From: Rotaria sp. Silwood1
Lineage: Eukaryota > Rotifera > Eurotatoria > Philodinida > Philodinidae
Assembly: GCA_905250075.1 (NCBI GenBank)
Contig: CAJNOP010000061.1
Coordinates: forward strand, 87,084 to 151,083
Length of the DNA: 64,000 nt
Direction: 5' to 3'
In this document: piece after piece, positions 1-12,061 of the stretch
Layout: every line of letters starts with the position of its first letter
How positions within the stretch are numbered: position 1 is the first letter of the stretch
Position numbers and translations under genes: made by a program
The notes under the pieces: generated by a model
The model's database searches: none
What the model saw: the letters and a program-made list of their open reading frames with translations, nothing else
What the model was told of the DNA's origin: nothing

Positions 1-582
1 CCACAAACTTTTATTATTTAATAGTATACATATATAGGCTTCTACAAAGATAGATTTTTGGGAACGTTTTCATTTTAATCACCGTGCCCTAATCTTCAAA
101 CACTATTGTGTGTGTAAAACACAACAATCAATGTGAATGTGGGTGTGAGTGTGACAAAAAGATTACTCATTTTGACACTCACACCCATCAAGGTGATGCT
201 AACTGCTCATTTATCAGCTAATTATCATTCATTGAGATTACTGACTTCACCGCACGCGACACTTCCACACGAAAGAAAGTTTTTTTGTGTTTCTGTGTTG
301 CAATAATACAGTCTCTGAAATTTCATTAACTGTTCTGTCGGTGTGAGTGCTGGAATAGAATGAAGGGAACGGGACCATTGCGACTTATAACCACACCCTC
401 GCCATATTTGTTTTTTCGCTACAACGCTCTTCGCTATTTTTCTGTTCCGCAAACTAACACCATTTCGGCAAAAATTCCATCATTAGCTTCATTGACAATA
501 TCGGTCAAATAAAAGAAATGAGTCTACCTATATAAATATTCACATTTATTAGGTAATGAAAAATATAGAAGTAAGGATATAC
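1..582. other. left-edge intergenic sequence with a small TG-rich inverted repeat
   Basis: No convincing gene is seen. Around 138-188 a GGGTGTGAGTGT stretch is followed after about 25 bp by its inverse ACACTCACACCC, giving a short hairpin. The rest is AT-rich sequence without coding character. Confidence 0.4.
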
Positions 583-1005
583 ATGGAAGCTTCGCTTCTT
601 CAAACAAATGATTTACCCGATAAAATTCTTATGGTTATATTTTAAAAAAATATACAAAGCCGAAGTAATTTACTCTTTATTAGATGTTCATAAACGATTA
701 AATAGCATCATACATGGTTCTGTTTTTACCTATCGTTTAAATTTGCTAAGACTTATTGTGAGTCATTTAATTGTACTAAGATCTTTATCAAGTTGATCTA
801 TTTATCCATTAGTTGATTCAATACTTAATCGATTTCACTTACAAATCTTACCGCAAATTTATGATCAATATCAAATGGCTGAATCTTGAATTATCTTCAA
901 TAGAACGTTTAGTTCTTGCTGCAAATCATTCTAATTTATATGGATTTGCTTTATATAATATTGTAGCACAACGAGCTATCAATCTTTTGTTCTAGTCAAA
1001 TATTT
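583..1005 (+). pseudogene. decayed F-box-like protein gene fragment
   Basis: Reading from the ATG at 583 gives MEASLLQTNDLPDKILMVIF, which has the LPD-x-ILM-x-IF look of an F-box-like N-terminus common in bdelloid multigene families. A TAA at 643-645 then interrupts the frame. The reading continues after a one-base shift in an A-run (KIYKAEVIYSLLDVHKRLN, about 650-706) until a TGA at 794-796. It resumes in another frame with YPLVDSILNRFHLQILPQIY (about 804-863) and later RLVLAANHSNLYGFALYN. At least two frameshifts and several stops make it non-functional as written. Family assignment is from pattern recognition of the N-terminal motif and of the repeated LYGFALYN-type leucine-rich segment; a sequencing error is an alternative for one break but not for all. 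Confidence 0.6.
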
Positions 1006-3479
1006 AATATCGATTCTTCCCATGATAAATAACTAGATTAAAGTTATATGGCAAATGAATTCATCGGAGTCAACTTATAAAATCATTATTTAGAAAATCA
1101 CATATTATTATAATCTTAAAATTATTCTGTATATTATTGATATTTAATAACAAATATGCATGAGAAGAAAATGTAGAATAAAGTAAATGATAACGATTGA
1201 CGAGCATGAAAGCTGTTGGTGTAATCTCTGTGGGTTTAAAATGTGAGACTCGATGTAAGTGTTATTACTAATCACTTGAAAATTGCTTCATTCGAACTAC
1301 TTTGGTACACATTTCTTCATCAATGGTGGCTGAATTTTATACAAGAGCCGGACCAATAGTTATTGGTTCCGAGCCCGACCCTAGCCGAAAGAACTGCTTC
1401 GTCTCAATCTTAGTGAAAAAAGTATTTGTTTTGTTCATAAAAAAATTGATACTGATGAGACCATGTTATCCATATCTAATTAATTTTCTAGAACTGCAAT
1501 AAGGAATTAGTTCATATATATTCTAATGAGTTCTTAGTGCTAGATGTTGGCTAATCGTATGTCAACAACATTTTTCATGGCTTGTGGGAGGAGAGCGCAA
1601 ATTTCTAGGCTCTATACTTCAACACTTCTTTGCGATCGTGTTTCATACTAAAATAACACCAAATTTATGATAGAAAGTCATTTATTGAATAGTTCTAACG
1701 AGGAACATCATCAAATATGTAATTTATAGGATTATTACAACATTAAAAAAAACTATTGCCCATTTCAAAAAAAAGACGGATTGATATTTGTTGAATTTGT
1801 TTTGAAAGAAGTAGATAGACGTCTGCAATTTTCACAGTTGGAAAGAGGAGATGAAGACGCATTCAATGGTATATCGTAGGCTTCTCTGAGATGTTTTCTA
1901 AAGTTTTCTTAATCAATTTTCTGAAAAAATGCCCGGAAAATTGGTTTCTCTTAGATTAAGAAAAATGCAAAAGAAGTGATTTTTTTTCACAGAAATCAAT
2001 AAAAAACCGGCTAAGAGTTTCGGATCAAATGCATATGACTCATAAACGAGGAAATCTAAAGGTCTGGACCTTGTTCAATTTTGTAGATCTTTATTTAGCG
2101 GTTCGAATGCGCACCTGATTATTGATAATTGAACTTAGTCACATTCCTGAGTATGTTACTTTTCAAAAGTGTCGATTTAAGTTCTTAAACAAAACTAGGT
2201 CAGATTATTTTGTAATATATAGTTCGATACATCTTTATTTCCCCTTTTCAACGGCGAAAACTGCAGCTCTCTATCTTACTTCTATCAAAAGTAATTCAAA
2301 AAATACTTACCTTTTTTTGAAGCGAGCAACATATACTAACACTATTTTTGGTTCGATTAATTTTAATTCTTTTTAATAAATAAGTAGACAATATTCTGCA
2401 ATCATTTACAGTTGAAATTTGTGAGATGTTTATCCCAATTCTCGTTTATTTGTATAACTGTATCTAAGGATGAACGAATAATCTCCCTCTACATAACAAC
2501 ATAACACTCTATATATAGAAGTAACAGAAGGAGTTGGAAATTTCCAATACACGATGAACAAGGAAAATTCATAGAACAATATGAAAGACAGAATAATAGA
2601 ACGAAATGGGAACTGCAACATATATAAAAGGAAAGGGAAAAATCCTTGAAACATGACTAGCAGCAAGAGGAAAGAAGAAGAACATAAGTGAATAGGTATA
2701 ATCATATAAATAAATAGGAAAAATCCTTATGACTACATCTGAAGCAGATGTAGGTCATAACAAAAGTCATAAGCATTACTAATTTATTAGTTGTTATTAG
2801 TACCAGAGTAATTGATGGTAGTGCGAATAAATGTGCAACATGGATAGATTGTTTCCATTAGTAAATAATAATAACCTTTTGAGGACGGTGGAACATACAT
2901 TGTCCCACTTGTTGTCTAGTAAAGAATATGTTTGTTCTTCTGTTAATCGTTGTGACCTGTAAGGTAATAGGTCGTTCCATCAGTCATTTCATGCAGATTT
3001 TTTTCTCTCTTATATCATGTCATATAAATTTCTTTCAGATGTTCTTCTGTGTCTCTGTTAATGTACACTGACGTCACAATACCTTCCTCTCTTACCTTGA
3101 TGTGTTATCATAAGGCGTTTATGTGGCCATTGTGAGTTAAACACAATGAACTGATTAAAGAACTGCTTTTCAATTGAAAAAGAAATTCCGTCCTCATAGA
3201 CATAATAAACATTCTTCGAACATCACAGAGAGATGGATTATTTATGATGACGAAAACACAAATTTTTAAATCACTTTTACTATTAAAGAACAAGTTAAAA
3301 TAGAATTTGTTTTCAACTTTAGAGATACAAAAGAAAAAAAATAACATTGTTGCAATGTCATTGTTGTTATATATTTTTATATAATGCAATATTGTTCACA
3401 ATTAAAAACTATATGATTTAGATTATACAAGATGGATGATTCAAAGCACATAAAAAAATGTTCGCATTCAATTATTATT
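1006..3479. other. gene-poor stretch downstream of the F-box-like pseudogene
   Basis: Only short open frames with low-complexity or hydrophobic translations occur here and none has flanking splice sites or a recognisable motif. I see no supported gene. It may contain further decayed pieces of the upstream F-box-like gene. Confidence 0.4.
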
Positions 3480-5449
3480 TCATTTACTTTTTAACTTGCT
3501 AATATCTTCTTCAATTTGAACGATACTTGGATGTTTAGGTGGTAAGATTTTTTTGTAAATTTCAAGTGCATCACTATAATATTGAAATGCTATAGTTAAT
3601 TCCTTTTGTTTATAATGTAGTTTTCCAATACTGTGATAAGTCGAAGCAATACTCTTAGCAATAGGAGGTAAATATGCTTGTCTGATTTCTAGAACTTTTG
3701 TATAATATTCTAACGCTAAAGTATAACGACCTAAATCAGCATAAGTAGTTGCTATTCTTTTGTATGTTTTAGCAAGTATAAGAGGTTCCAATGGAAATAA
3801 TTTTTCTTCAATTTTCATTGCTTGTTTTAAATATTTTAAAGCTTGATCATGATCATTTTGTTCACAATAAATGTGTCCCAACCGACTATAAGAAATTGCT
3901 AAATCCCGATGATTTTTTGGTAAAATTGATGTTTTTATAGCTAATGCTTGTTGTTCATAATTAGCTGCTTTAATAAAGTCATTTTGTCCTAAAGCAGCTT
4001 TACTTAATCCTGAGTGTGCAGCACTTAGATCAAGTTGTGCATCGCGCATCATATGTTGATAACACTTTTCTACTTGTTCAAACTCACCCATTTCAAAAAG
4101 AATTTTACCTAATGATGCTAAATTTGTTTCTTCACCAATTTTTTGTTTCATATGAGCAAATGTATCTTTTAAACGATAATCACTTTCTTCAGCTAATGAT
4201 AAATAAGCTATCCATAGATTGTTTTTTTTATCATGAGAAATTTTTTCTATATGAAAAAATGCTCCAAGCATTATTAAAACTTCATCTTCATTTTTATAAT
4301 AACTCATTTCTTTAACGTAAGCAAATGGTTTTGTTTGTAAGTTTGAATCTATTTTTATTTCAAATAATATTCGTTGTTGCAAATCATTATGTATTAGTAA
4401 TGAAAGAGCAAAATTCAGTGCAGTTGAACGATTAAGACTAGTTGAAAAAAAAGAGTTCATTGATAAAAATTCTTCAACACTATTTTTCATCATTTGAAGT
4501 TCATTATTCCCAATTGCTTGACCTCGGTAAACATAAATACTTTGCGAACCACGATTCGTTCGAATTAATTTTTCATATTCACTTTTTATTTGTTTTGCAA
4601 TATCAGTAATAAAAAATCGAAAAGCAAATAAAGTGTCAAAGCATTGAAAACGTAATGCTTTATTTAATATTCTATATAAACATGACTCACGTGTATACCA
4701 ACGAATGGCATCTTCTGGCTTATATTTTGTTTCAAATTCATCAATAATATTTAATTCAGAATTGTTCCCTTTACAATTATTTTTACAGAGATCAATAAGC
4801 TCTTTTCGGTCACTTAATTTATGATGCATACGAAGCAATACTTCGATATATAATTGAAACCACATATATACTGCATGTCGTTCTTCAAGTGATTGACAAT
4901 GTTGATTTATTACTGAAATTTGTGCACTGTCTTCTAATTTATATCTATCGATTTGATCATCTGATAGTTTTCTAATGAGTTTATCCAGTTCAACAAATAC
5001 TCCTTTTACCTAATGAAAACAATTCAAATTAGATTAGAAACAAAAATCTCATAGTTCATTACCTTTGGATAATGATCCGCCCATTTTTTATGTGATTTTT
5101 CGTTAGCACAAAAGACATAACATGCTGATAATTGTGGAAGATCATGAATACGAGGTACTAATGAGTGACCTAATTTACCAGAAACAATTAAAACGACTTT
5201 TTCTTGAGTTACATCATGAATGTACTGTTCACATTGTTTTTCATCATTACAAGTAAATAAATGATTAATTATTCGACGAAGTTCTTGTTCTGTTGTTCGA
5301 CTCTCATCTGTTTGATCAATAGTGGAATCGAGCCATACACACGTAAATGATTCGAGATTTCGAACTATATTACTATCTTCTGTTGAACTGCAGAAATTTG
5401 TTGACATGTTCTCACTTCCCGCAATACACTGACTTTTCGATCGTTTCAA
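3480..5449 (-). CDS. NAD:arginine ADP-ribosyltransferase with C-terminal TPR repeats
   Basis: Two exons join in phase 0: 5063-5449 (129 codons) and 3480-5009, separated by a 53-bp GT-AG intron (5010-5062), giving about 638 aa. The catalytic domain shows the R-S-ExE signature of arginine mono-ADP-ribosyltransferases: YVYRGQ (R at about residue 291), FFSTS (about 318-320) and an EDE motif (about 370-372) followed by VLIMLG. From about residue 430 to the end are roughly five kinesin-light-chain-like TPRs, for example ALKYLKQAMKIEEKLFP and ALEYYTKVLEIRQAYLP. The family transfers ADP-ribose from NAD to protein arginines; ART-TPR fusions are a known expanded family in bdelloids. No signal peptide is seen, so a cytosolic enzyme is inferred. 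The start at 5449 is the first ATG of an open exon. The neighbouring minus-strand gene upstream is an ADP-ribosylglycohydrolase, the opposing activity. Confidence 0.85.
5010..5062 (-). other. 53-bp intron of the ART-TPR gene
   Basis: On the minus strand the donor is GTAATG after the codons for HYPK and the acceptor is TTCATTAG before VKGVFVELD. The reading frame stays open on both sides and the phase is 0. The length is typical of the short introns throughout this window. Confidence 0.8.
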
Positions 5450-7092
5450 AACAGCAATAAAAAACAGTTTAGTCTTGAAATACGTAAAAGTATTGTGTTG
5501 ATCTTTAGATAACTCTTTTTTTATGTTCTTTGTCGAAGAGTAGTTGTTTTGTTTTTGTTTCTATTCAGAGAAAATGATAAGAAAGAGAAAGAATATTGGC
5601 CAAGAAAACAAATATTTTTCGATGTCTTAAAACATATATTGAATTAAACAGCATGTTGATGTCAACCATAAAAAAAAATACTCTTCGAAGCAGAAGATAA
5701 TATAAGTAGAGTATCGTTGAGATTTTGCTGAAAAATTTTAAACGAATCTTGAAAAATATAAAACACGTGTCCTATAAATCTTCAAACGCGTTCTTTACTA
5801 GATTTTATTATAGTAAAGGAGTATTTTTAAAAAATGATAACTATCGTTGTAGCAAAAAAAAAGGAATTCAATAATTTTCAAATTTAAAAATTGGAATTTT
5901 AGATGTTGCTTTTAAAAGCCAAACTGATTAATAAAATAGCCAAGTAATGTTGATTGATGTTTGAGATCTATTGAAAGAATATAGTTCAATAAGAATTCCA
6001 TGACGAAATACAATATGATATTTTAATGACGAAAATCATTCGTAATAAAATTATCTCTTGGTTAATAAACATTTACATGTATTTTGTGAAATAAATGAGC
6101 AGTTCTATTAACCAAAAAAAAGATATATAAAAACTTCAATATGTTTATTTACTAGGTTCGGAAAGTATTGCGTTGTTTTTTTTATTCTAAGAAATTAAAT
6201 CAAAGCTAAGAGAAGAAGGATTCCAGCTGATCAGTCATTAGGCAAATATATACCATCATCATCAAATAGAAAGTTATGTTACGAAATTTCATTTATCGTT
6301 AAGAAAGTTGGCGAGTATCGAAAAGCGTTGATTCATCTGAATGCGAAGCAGTCACTTAAATATATATTGGTTAATTGACTATGACCTTACTTAATATCAT
6401 TATTAAGACAAAGATAAGAACTATAATAATTAGAATATCAACGACAAAATTAAAATGAATTTCTAGCTTTTCTATGAAGCATATTAAGTAGAAATCATTT
6501 TGTATAATCTTCTACTATTATTACCAACACAAAATGAGATAATTTTAAGTTTTGTTTTAAAAAACTTAAAATACATTTCCGAAACACAGAAATAGTAGAT
6601 CAAATAAAAACTCAGATTGGTAATCCAAGCAGTGTCTATAAAAACAGTATAAAGAAAAACCAACAGAGGTGTGAGTGGGAATATGGACGTTGATTTGCAT
6701 ATCGGTGTCAGTGTCCATGTAAGTCAGATTTTTCTTTTTATCTATTCAACCAATCACCCTCAAACTCGTTCACCACAACAAACAGCACTCGTACATCCAT
6801 ACGCACACATGGATCACAACCATGCATATCACACTCGCACTATACAACATAGAGTCATTTTAGTTCATATGATTCTTTTTTCAGTCGAAAGAACAAAATA
6901 CATAAAAATAAGCGGATCGATTTTTTTTTGTCGTTCATAAGAAAGAAAAATGCAAATATTGTAGTTGGAAATATCTCATCCATTAATTATTGTTATGGAA
7001 ATTAAGAGTGATGATGCTTCATTTGTTTATAGAATGTATTGAAAGAGAAGTATGAACTTTTGAATTATTGCATATTGTCATTTTGAACTTTT
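5450..7092. other. intergenic region between the ART-TPR and glycohydrolase genes
   Basis: The sequence is AT-rich with no supported gene. At 6661-6845 there is a segment rich in CA/GT dinucleotides with partly inverted GTGTGAGTG and CACTCGCAC pieces, perhaps a degenerate foldback. The ART promoter should lie just to the right of 5449, and the glycohydrolase terminator just to the left of 7093, but no specific motif stands out. Confidence 0.35.
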
Positions 7093-8801
7093 TTAATCAT
7101 GTACTTCTTCTGAAGAAAGATTTTTGAGATTAATAGTATTAGACTGATTTCCAGAAGATGAATCAGAGTTTGTCAAAGTTGATTGGTTCTTTTGAAACCA
7201 TATTTGTCCCTCATAAAGAATCCATTCACTTAAGCACGTAATAAAATCTTTAGCATAGACATGTTTGACCCATTGTCGAGGTAAATCATTATAACCATAA
7301 TAAGCACCAGCTAACTGACCATAAATCGCAGCTGTTGTATCAGCATCATCACCAAGATTAACAGCAGCCAAGATACCATTTCGAAATGAATCGTCATCAA
7401 AGCAAAAAGCCCATAAAGCAGCTTCAAGACTATTAACAATAAAACCTTTTCCTCGAATTCCATCTTCATAGCCAGCTTTCTTCTTCTTATATGATCCTTC
7501 GACAATTTTCTGAATGTCTGTATGAAATGGTTTATCACTGAACCATGTTTTGTGATTTTGATAAAAATTTGGACTCAACAAATCATCTTTTTTCTCACCG
7601 TTAAGAGCAGCTACAATGAGTGCTCCATAAAATCGACATGCATCATAGACTCTTACATCTCCATGAGTTATCCTAGCACTAATGCCAGAATATTCTACGG
7701 CTCTACTCGGATCTTTATAAAAAAAGAGTGGCACAGGTGCAAGACGCATAAGACCTCCGTTACCAGCTGATTGATCGTTACTGCAATTTACATCGAACTG
7801 TCTTAAGATATCTTGGTCAGAGAAAAGATCCATGTCGTCGGGCGAAATGTTTTTTTCTTTGACAAAGCTATTTTGGCGTCGTTCGAATTCACGCAGTGAT
7901 TTACCAGTAGCAGTACCTATATCAAAGCATTGACCAGTAGATGACATATAACCGCATCTATACCACCATTTATAACGTACTAATTGGTCATATGGCTGAA
8001 AATTCCTACGGACGATTAAAGAACTTGCTAAACAAAGAGCCATGGATGTATCGTCAGTGAACTATATAGTAAATAAAAAGAATCTTTTATATGAAGTTTT
8101 TTTTCTTGAAAACAGCACTTTCAAGAATATTTTTCGATAATAAATAGGATTGACACTTATATTATTTAATGTTTTTCTCATAGAATTTGTTGTGTTGAGC
8201 TTTATAATTTATATTTTCATCTTTCATCTTTTATTCTGACTGATAGAGATCAAGAGATCCTTATATTATGATCAAGATAAAAACAATATGTTGATTTTCG
8301 TTTTATTCGAAAAAATTATAGAAGCCATAAGAAAAGTAGATAAGTCTTTAAAATGATACTTTACCTGAAGTTAGTATTAAACAAATGACAGTGCTACAGA
8401 TCTTTACGCGCTTAAATACTATTTATTGTATTTTTAACAGCCAGCGCAGTAACTTTAAGTTTAAAACTTGTTTCATCTACAAGATACTGCTTATTATCTA
8501 CTTAACAATAAAGTGAAATCCTAGAAATTTACCGAAACAAACATCTTATACAAGAACCAATGAACAACATTCATTCACATACAATATAAAACATATTTAA
8601 TCACATCTTCATAAATACCTGTCCTTTTTTGAGACCCCACGTTCCTCCGGCTTGAAGATCAGTCACAGGATGTTTAAGTAAATATTCACGAGGTCTAAAT
8701 TCTACACGAGCGCCAAGTGCATCACCTAACGCTAAGCCTATCAAAGAGCCTTGTATACGATTGAATAAAATCTTATCATGAGATTTTGGAGGATGTTCCA
8801 T
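7093..8801 (-). CDS. ADP-ribosylglycohydrolase (DraG/ADPRH family)
   Basis: Two exons, 8619-8801 (61 codons) and 7093-8061 (322 codons plus stop), join in phase 0 across a 557-bp intron to give 383 aa. Family hallmarks are in order: GSLIGLALGDALGARVEF near residues 18-35, the metal-binding FTDDTSMA immediately after the splice junction (62-69), AGNGGLMRLAPVP around 161-172, and GDDADTTAAIYGQLAGAYYG near 298-317. These are the paired acidic motifs that hold two Mg2+ and cleave ADP-ribose from modified amino acids or related substrates. The length is slightly above the usual 300-360 aa, and a short Ser/Asn-rich tail follows the domain. The motif style resembles bacterial DraG-type proteins, so horizontal acquisition followed by intron gain is possible but not shown. 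The intron splits the protein exactly before the first metal motif. Confidence 0.88.
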
Positions 8802-8835
8802 CTTTGTTTCAAGTTCATCAGGTTTCTTGATTCGT

Positions 8836-9830
8836 TTACAATTCTTATCATGAAATTGAAGATTCAGCCAATGAAAATCTAAATTCGTACAATAAATTGT
8901 TCGTCGAGAGGAACTGTCAGACCATCAAGTATACGATAAACTCGATAGATTTTTTTTCTTTTAGTCTTTTCGATGAATCGATGCCTGAAATCGCCAATTC
9001 GGAAACTTTAGTCTCTTATACGCTTTCTTTGAAAAATTAGTCAATATCGACTTTTCAAAAGATGAAGAATTAAGCATTATAAAATAACTTCTTTCGTGTT
9101 AAGCTCCACAAGACCGACATGAATGAAAAATGCTTCTTTTAATGAGTTGACATTGTTCATCTAATTAAAATGTATCATATCCTATTATAATTCAAAATCA
9201 AAAAGTTGCCAGCTGAGAGCAGACGTTAATATTTTTCACAAAAAGAATTTCTTCTAAAATATCTGTGATTCAATGTAGTCTTTTAATGAGGATTTTGAAT
9301 ATCATATCTATTGTACTTGACAACAGCCTCATAGTAATGAAAGTTGCTAAAATAAAATTTTTATTGAAAACCAATCAAAAAATGTTTCATAGAAGAAAGA
9401 TGTGTGCCCAACATATATAAAATTCAGCTCAGGATTCTTTGATTATGAATCATAGTAATAGATGATACATTTCAGTTAGGTAACGGTTTTGACTCTTCGA
9501 AAATGACATTTTTCATTCATGTCCAGCTTATGCAATTTAGCACGATAGAAGTTATTTTATATTGAAAAATAACCTATTGCTTTTTCAATGTTTAATTCTT
9601 CATCTTTTGAAAAGTCAATATTGACTAATTTTCCAAAGTGTATTAGAAACTAAAGTTTCTGGATCGATGATTTCAGACATCGATGCATGAAAAGAACTAA
9701 AAGAAAAAAAGGAGAAAAAAATTTCTCGAGTCTATTGTATACTTGATAGTCTCACAGTTTCTCGCTTAAATTTTCGTTAACAGGATATCAAAAGAAAAAG
9801 TAACTCTTTCAAGAAGAAGAATTGTAGATT
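8836..9830. repeat. imperfect inverted duplication with arms of about 250-300 bp
   Basis: The left arm (about 8836-9135) and right arm (about 9505-9830) are reverse complements with mismatches and indels. Matching blocks include ACTGTCAGACCATCAAGTATAC at 8912-8934 against GTATACTTGATAGTCTCACAG in the right arm, GAAAAATTAGTCAATAT against ATATTGACTAATTTTC, and GACATGAATGAAAAATG against CATTTTTCATTCATGTC. About 370 bp lie between the arms. The left arm begins some 35 bp upstream of the glycohydrolase start codon, so the repeat covers its presumed promoter. No target duplication or transposon-like end was found, so a simple inverted duplication and an old foldback transposon remain equally possible. 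Confidence 0.75.
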
Positions 9831-10033
9831 TTATTGTTATGTGTAATATTAATTGATTCATTTAAGCATTCCTATTCATTATAAATGAAACATCAATTTG
9901 AAACTCTATGGAGTGTAGTTACAGAGTATTTTTGAAGAAAAATAAAATTGATTTTAAAGATTAAATTCAATCGATTTTCTCTAACTGTTATTAAATAGCA
10001 ACTTATGAAAGACAATTTTTACTAACAACTTAC

Positions 10034-10169
10034 ATGGTTGTGAAGAAGAAGAATTACCAGTCGACACTGTTACTCTGGATTCTAATGCAAAAGATAACAA
10101 GTTTGTATGATGAATAGTATTCAAAATCATAAGAATAAAATATAAGAAATTCTTACTCGATCCTCCCAT
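10034..10169 (-). CDS. possible orphan first exon encoding a signal peptide
   Basis: The ATG at 10169 opens MGGSSKNFLYFILMILN..., a hydrophobic secretion-type leader followed by a Ser-rich stretch, and the frame meets a good donor (GTAAGT) at 10028-10033. No downstream exon with consistent phase and coding character could be found in the inverted-repeat region to the left. It could be the surviving start of a broken gene or chance. Confidence 0.25.
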
Positions 10170-11369
10170 GCTTTGTTTTATGTTTTAATATTTAAAATTA
10201 ATTGGAGGAGAAGTTTAATCGTTTTTTCGTAGTGATTCTTATTAAATTTATTAATACAAACTATGGTTGTTGATTATACTAAAAATTAAAATCTTCAGAT
10301 ATATTATTAATTTTGATGAAGAATATACAATCTTTAACATATGAACTTTGATTCATTTTAGTTTTAATAAAAAAAAAAAAAGAAAACACACTTTCGTATC
10401 AAAACACCCCTTAACAGTACGCAAAAAAATCTTTTCATTTCGGTTTATTTTTCCTTTTTTTTGGACTATCATGTGGTGTTGCTTTGTAGAAGTTTTTTCT
10501 TTCTTCCTAGGTATGACATTGAAATATCCATATTTATTCCTTCGTCATGTATACGGGTAAATATTCTGATGATTAGTACGAAAAAAAAACATTTATATAA
10601 TTAACCATTCAATCAAAAATGACAAAATGTCTACGAACAAATGGAAGAAAAACTACATTATAATGAGACAAAGCAAATAGTGACGAAGAATGAGACAATT
10701 ATTGGGTAAGTTACCACAAATAGAATAGGTTTTATTACACTGTAGAACTTTATTGATATTCAAGTTGACTGATTTGATCAAGGTTCAAAAAAAAGGTGTA
10801 GAAATATAAAAACACTTTCCCGGTCAAAATAGATTTAATTTATGCAATACATCATCTCGATCAGATTGTTTTCGTTTAAAAAAATTGCTTTGCATATCTA
10901 GTAGACTATTGCAGATGAAATTATCGTATTGGTATCGCTCATGTTGAAATAACAAACTATTTTTCAAGTTCGGTTTTTCATTCGAAAAAAAAATTCATTG
11001 TAATAATACTTTTTACTGTAAACGTAAGAAATTTTTACTATGCTAATATTTTGTAAATATAAATAATCTCTCTGAAAGAATAATTTCTGTAAAAATAAAA
11101 AGAATATATTGCTCGGATGCAATCATAAAAATATACTGATAATATCATTTCATTGGAATAATAACTATGCCTTGAATATTGCTTGTCAACTCGTAAATCT
11201 CAATTACTCATCGCTCTCAAACAGAATTTTGTATTCATTATGAATATATCATGCAAATATAATACACAAAACTACTATAAATATTTTTTAATGATTTATT
11301 ACAATAATATTTGAAAATTCATCAGATAACTACCGAGAAACTATTACTGGATGAATATTTGTCAAGTCT
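10170..11369. other. AT-rich intergenic stretch
   Basis: No coding or repeat structure was recognised beyond short A- and T-runs. Confidence 0.35.
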
Positions 11370-11620
11370 GTAAAAACTGACAGAAATGAGCCGATTTCGA
11401 TGCACTCTGACAAAATTAATGTTTCTGAGTCATCTGTAATAGCAAGCGGCAGCACCAGGATTTCTGATCAGGAAGAACTTAGCTTCCTCAGGCCTTCAGC
11501 GGAATCAGCTTTAGCCACACCTTCACAAACTTTCTGACGAGACTCAGTTCCTCATTAACCTTCGATGACGCAGCTGCTAGTATCAGCCACGGAGCCCAAA
11601 TCGACTCCTCACGTTTTTAC
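11370..11620. mobile_element. GC-richer 251-bp foldback/MITE-like element
   Basis: The ends are imperfect inverted repeats: GTAAAAACTGACAGAAATGAGCCGATTT on the left and the inverse of ATCGACTCCTCACGTTTTTAC on the right. The inside has clearly higher GC content than the flanks and no open frame. A clear target-site duplication was not found (AAGTCT on the left and AAATCT on the right is only a partial match), so the superfamily is undetermined. Confidence 0.5.
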
Positions 11621-12061
11621 AAATCTTCATTAAGAAATATCATGTTATAGAAGTATGATCATAAAAAAATCCCCTTAGGTCTCTATCTGCTGATATTCCC
11701 GAAGAACAAACTTTTCGCCAAAATGAACTTCTCGATGTGTTCAGATTATATAGCACACTGAATTGTCTAGAAACCAGTAAATTATTCTATTTCAGATCGT
11801 TTTTGTTTTAGACAATACAGCTATGTATGTAATTCATATAGCAGACATGTAAAAACTTTAGGATGATACTTTGTTTATTTAAAATTCATATTTGGAAAAT
11901 AGAAAAGATTATTCATTAAAGAACAACTCGATATGCTCTATAATCTGAGTAGATCATAAAGGATTTGGGTAAAATTTTTTTCAGCTTAGAAAACCGATTT
12001 TCAAGAAAACCAACCTATAAAGGTCTAAGTTGGTATGAATATCTTAATATACATTCGAACA

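Noticed and set aside
121-190. TGTGGG-like telomeric repeat
   Set aside because: Only one TGTGGG occurrence within a short TG-rich hairpin; no tandem array.
2430-2705. 91-aa hydrophobic minus-strand frame
   Set aside because: It has low-complexity Phe/Leu content, no motif and no splice context.
6130-6400. Possible transposase or TPR remnant (GEYRKALIHL-like reading)
   Set aside because: Only a few residues are suggestive, with stops in every frame; similarity is too weak to call.
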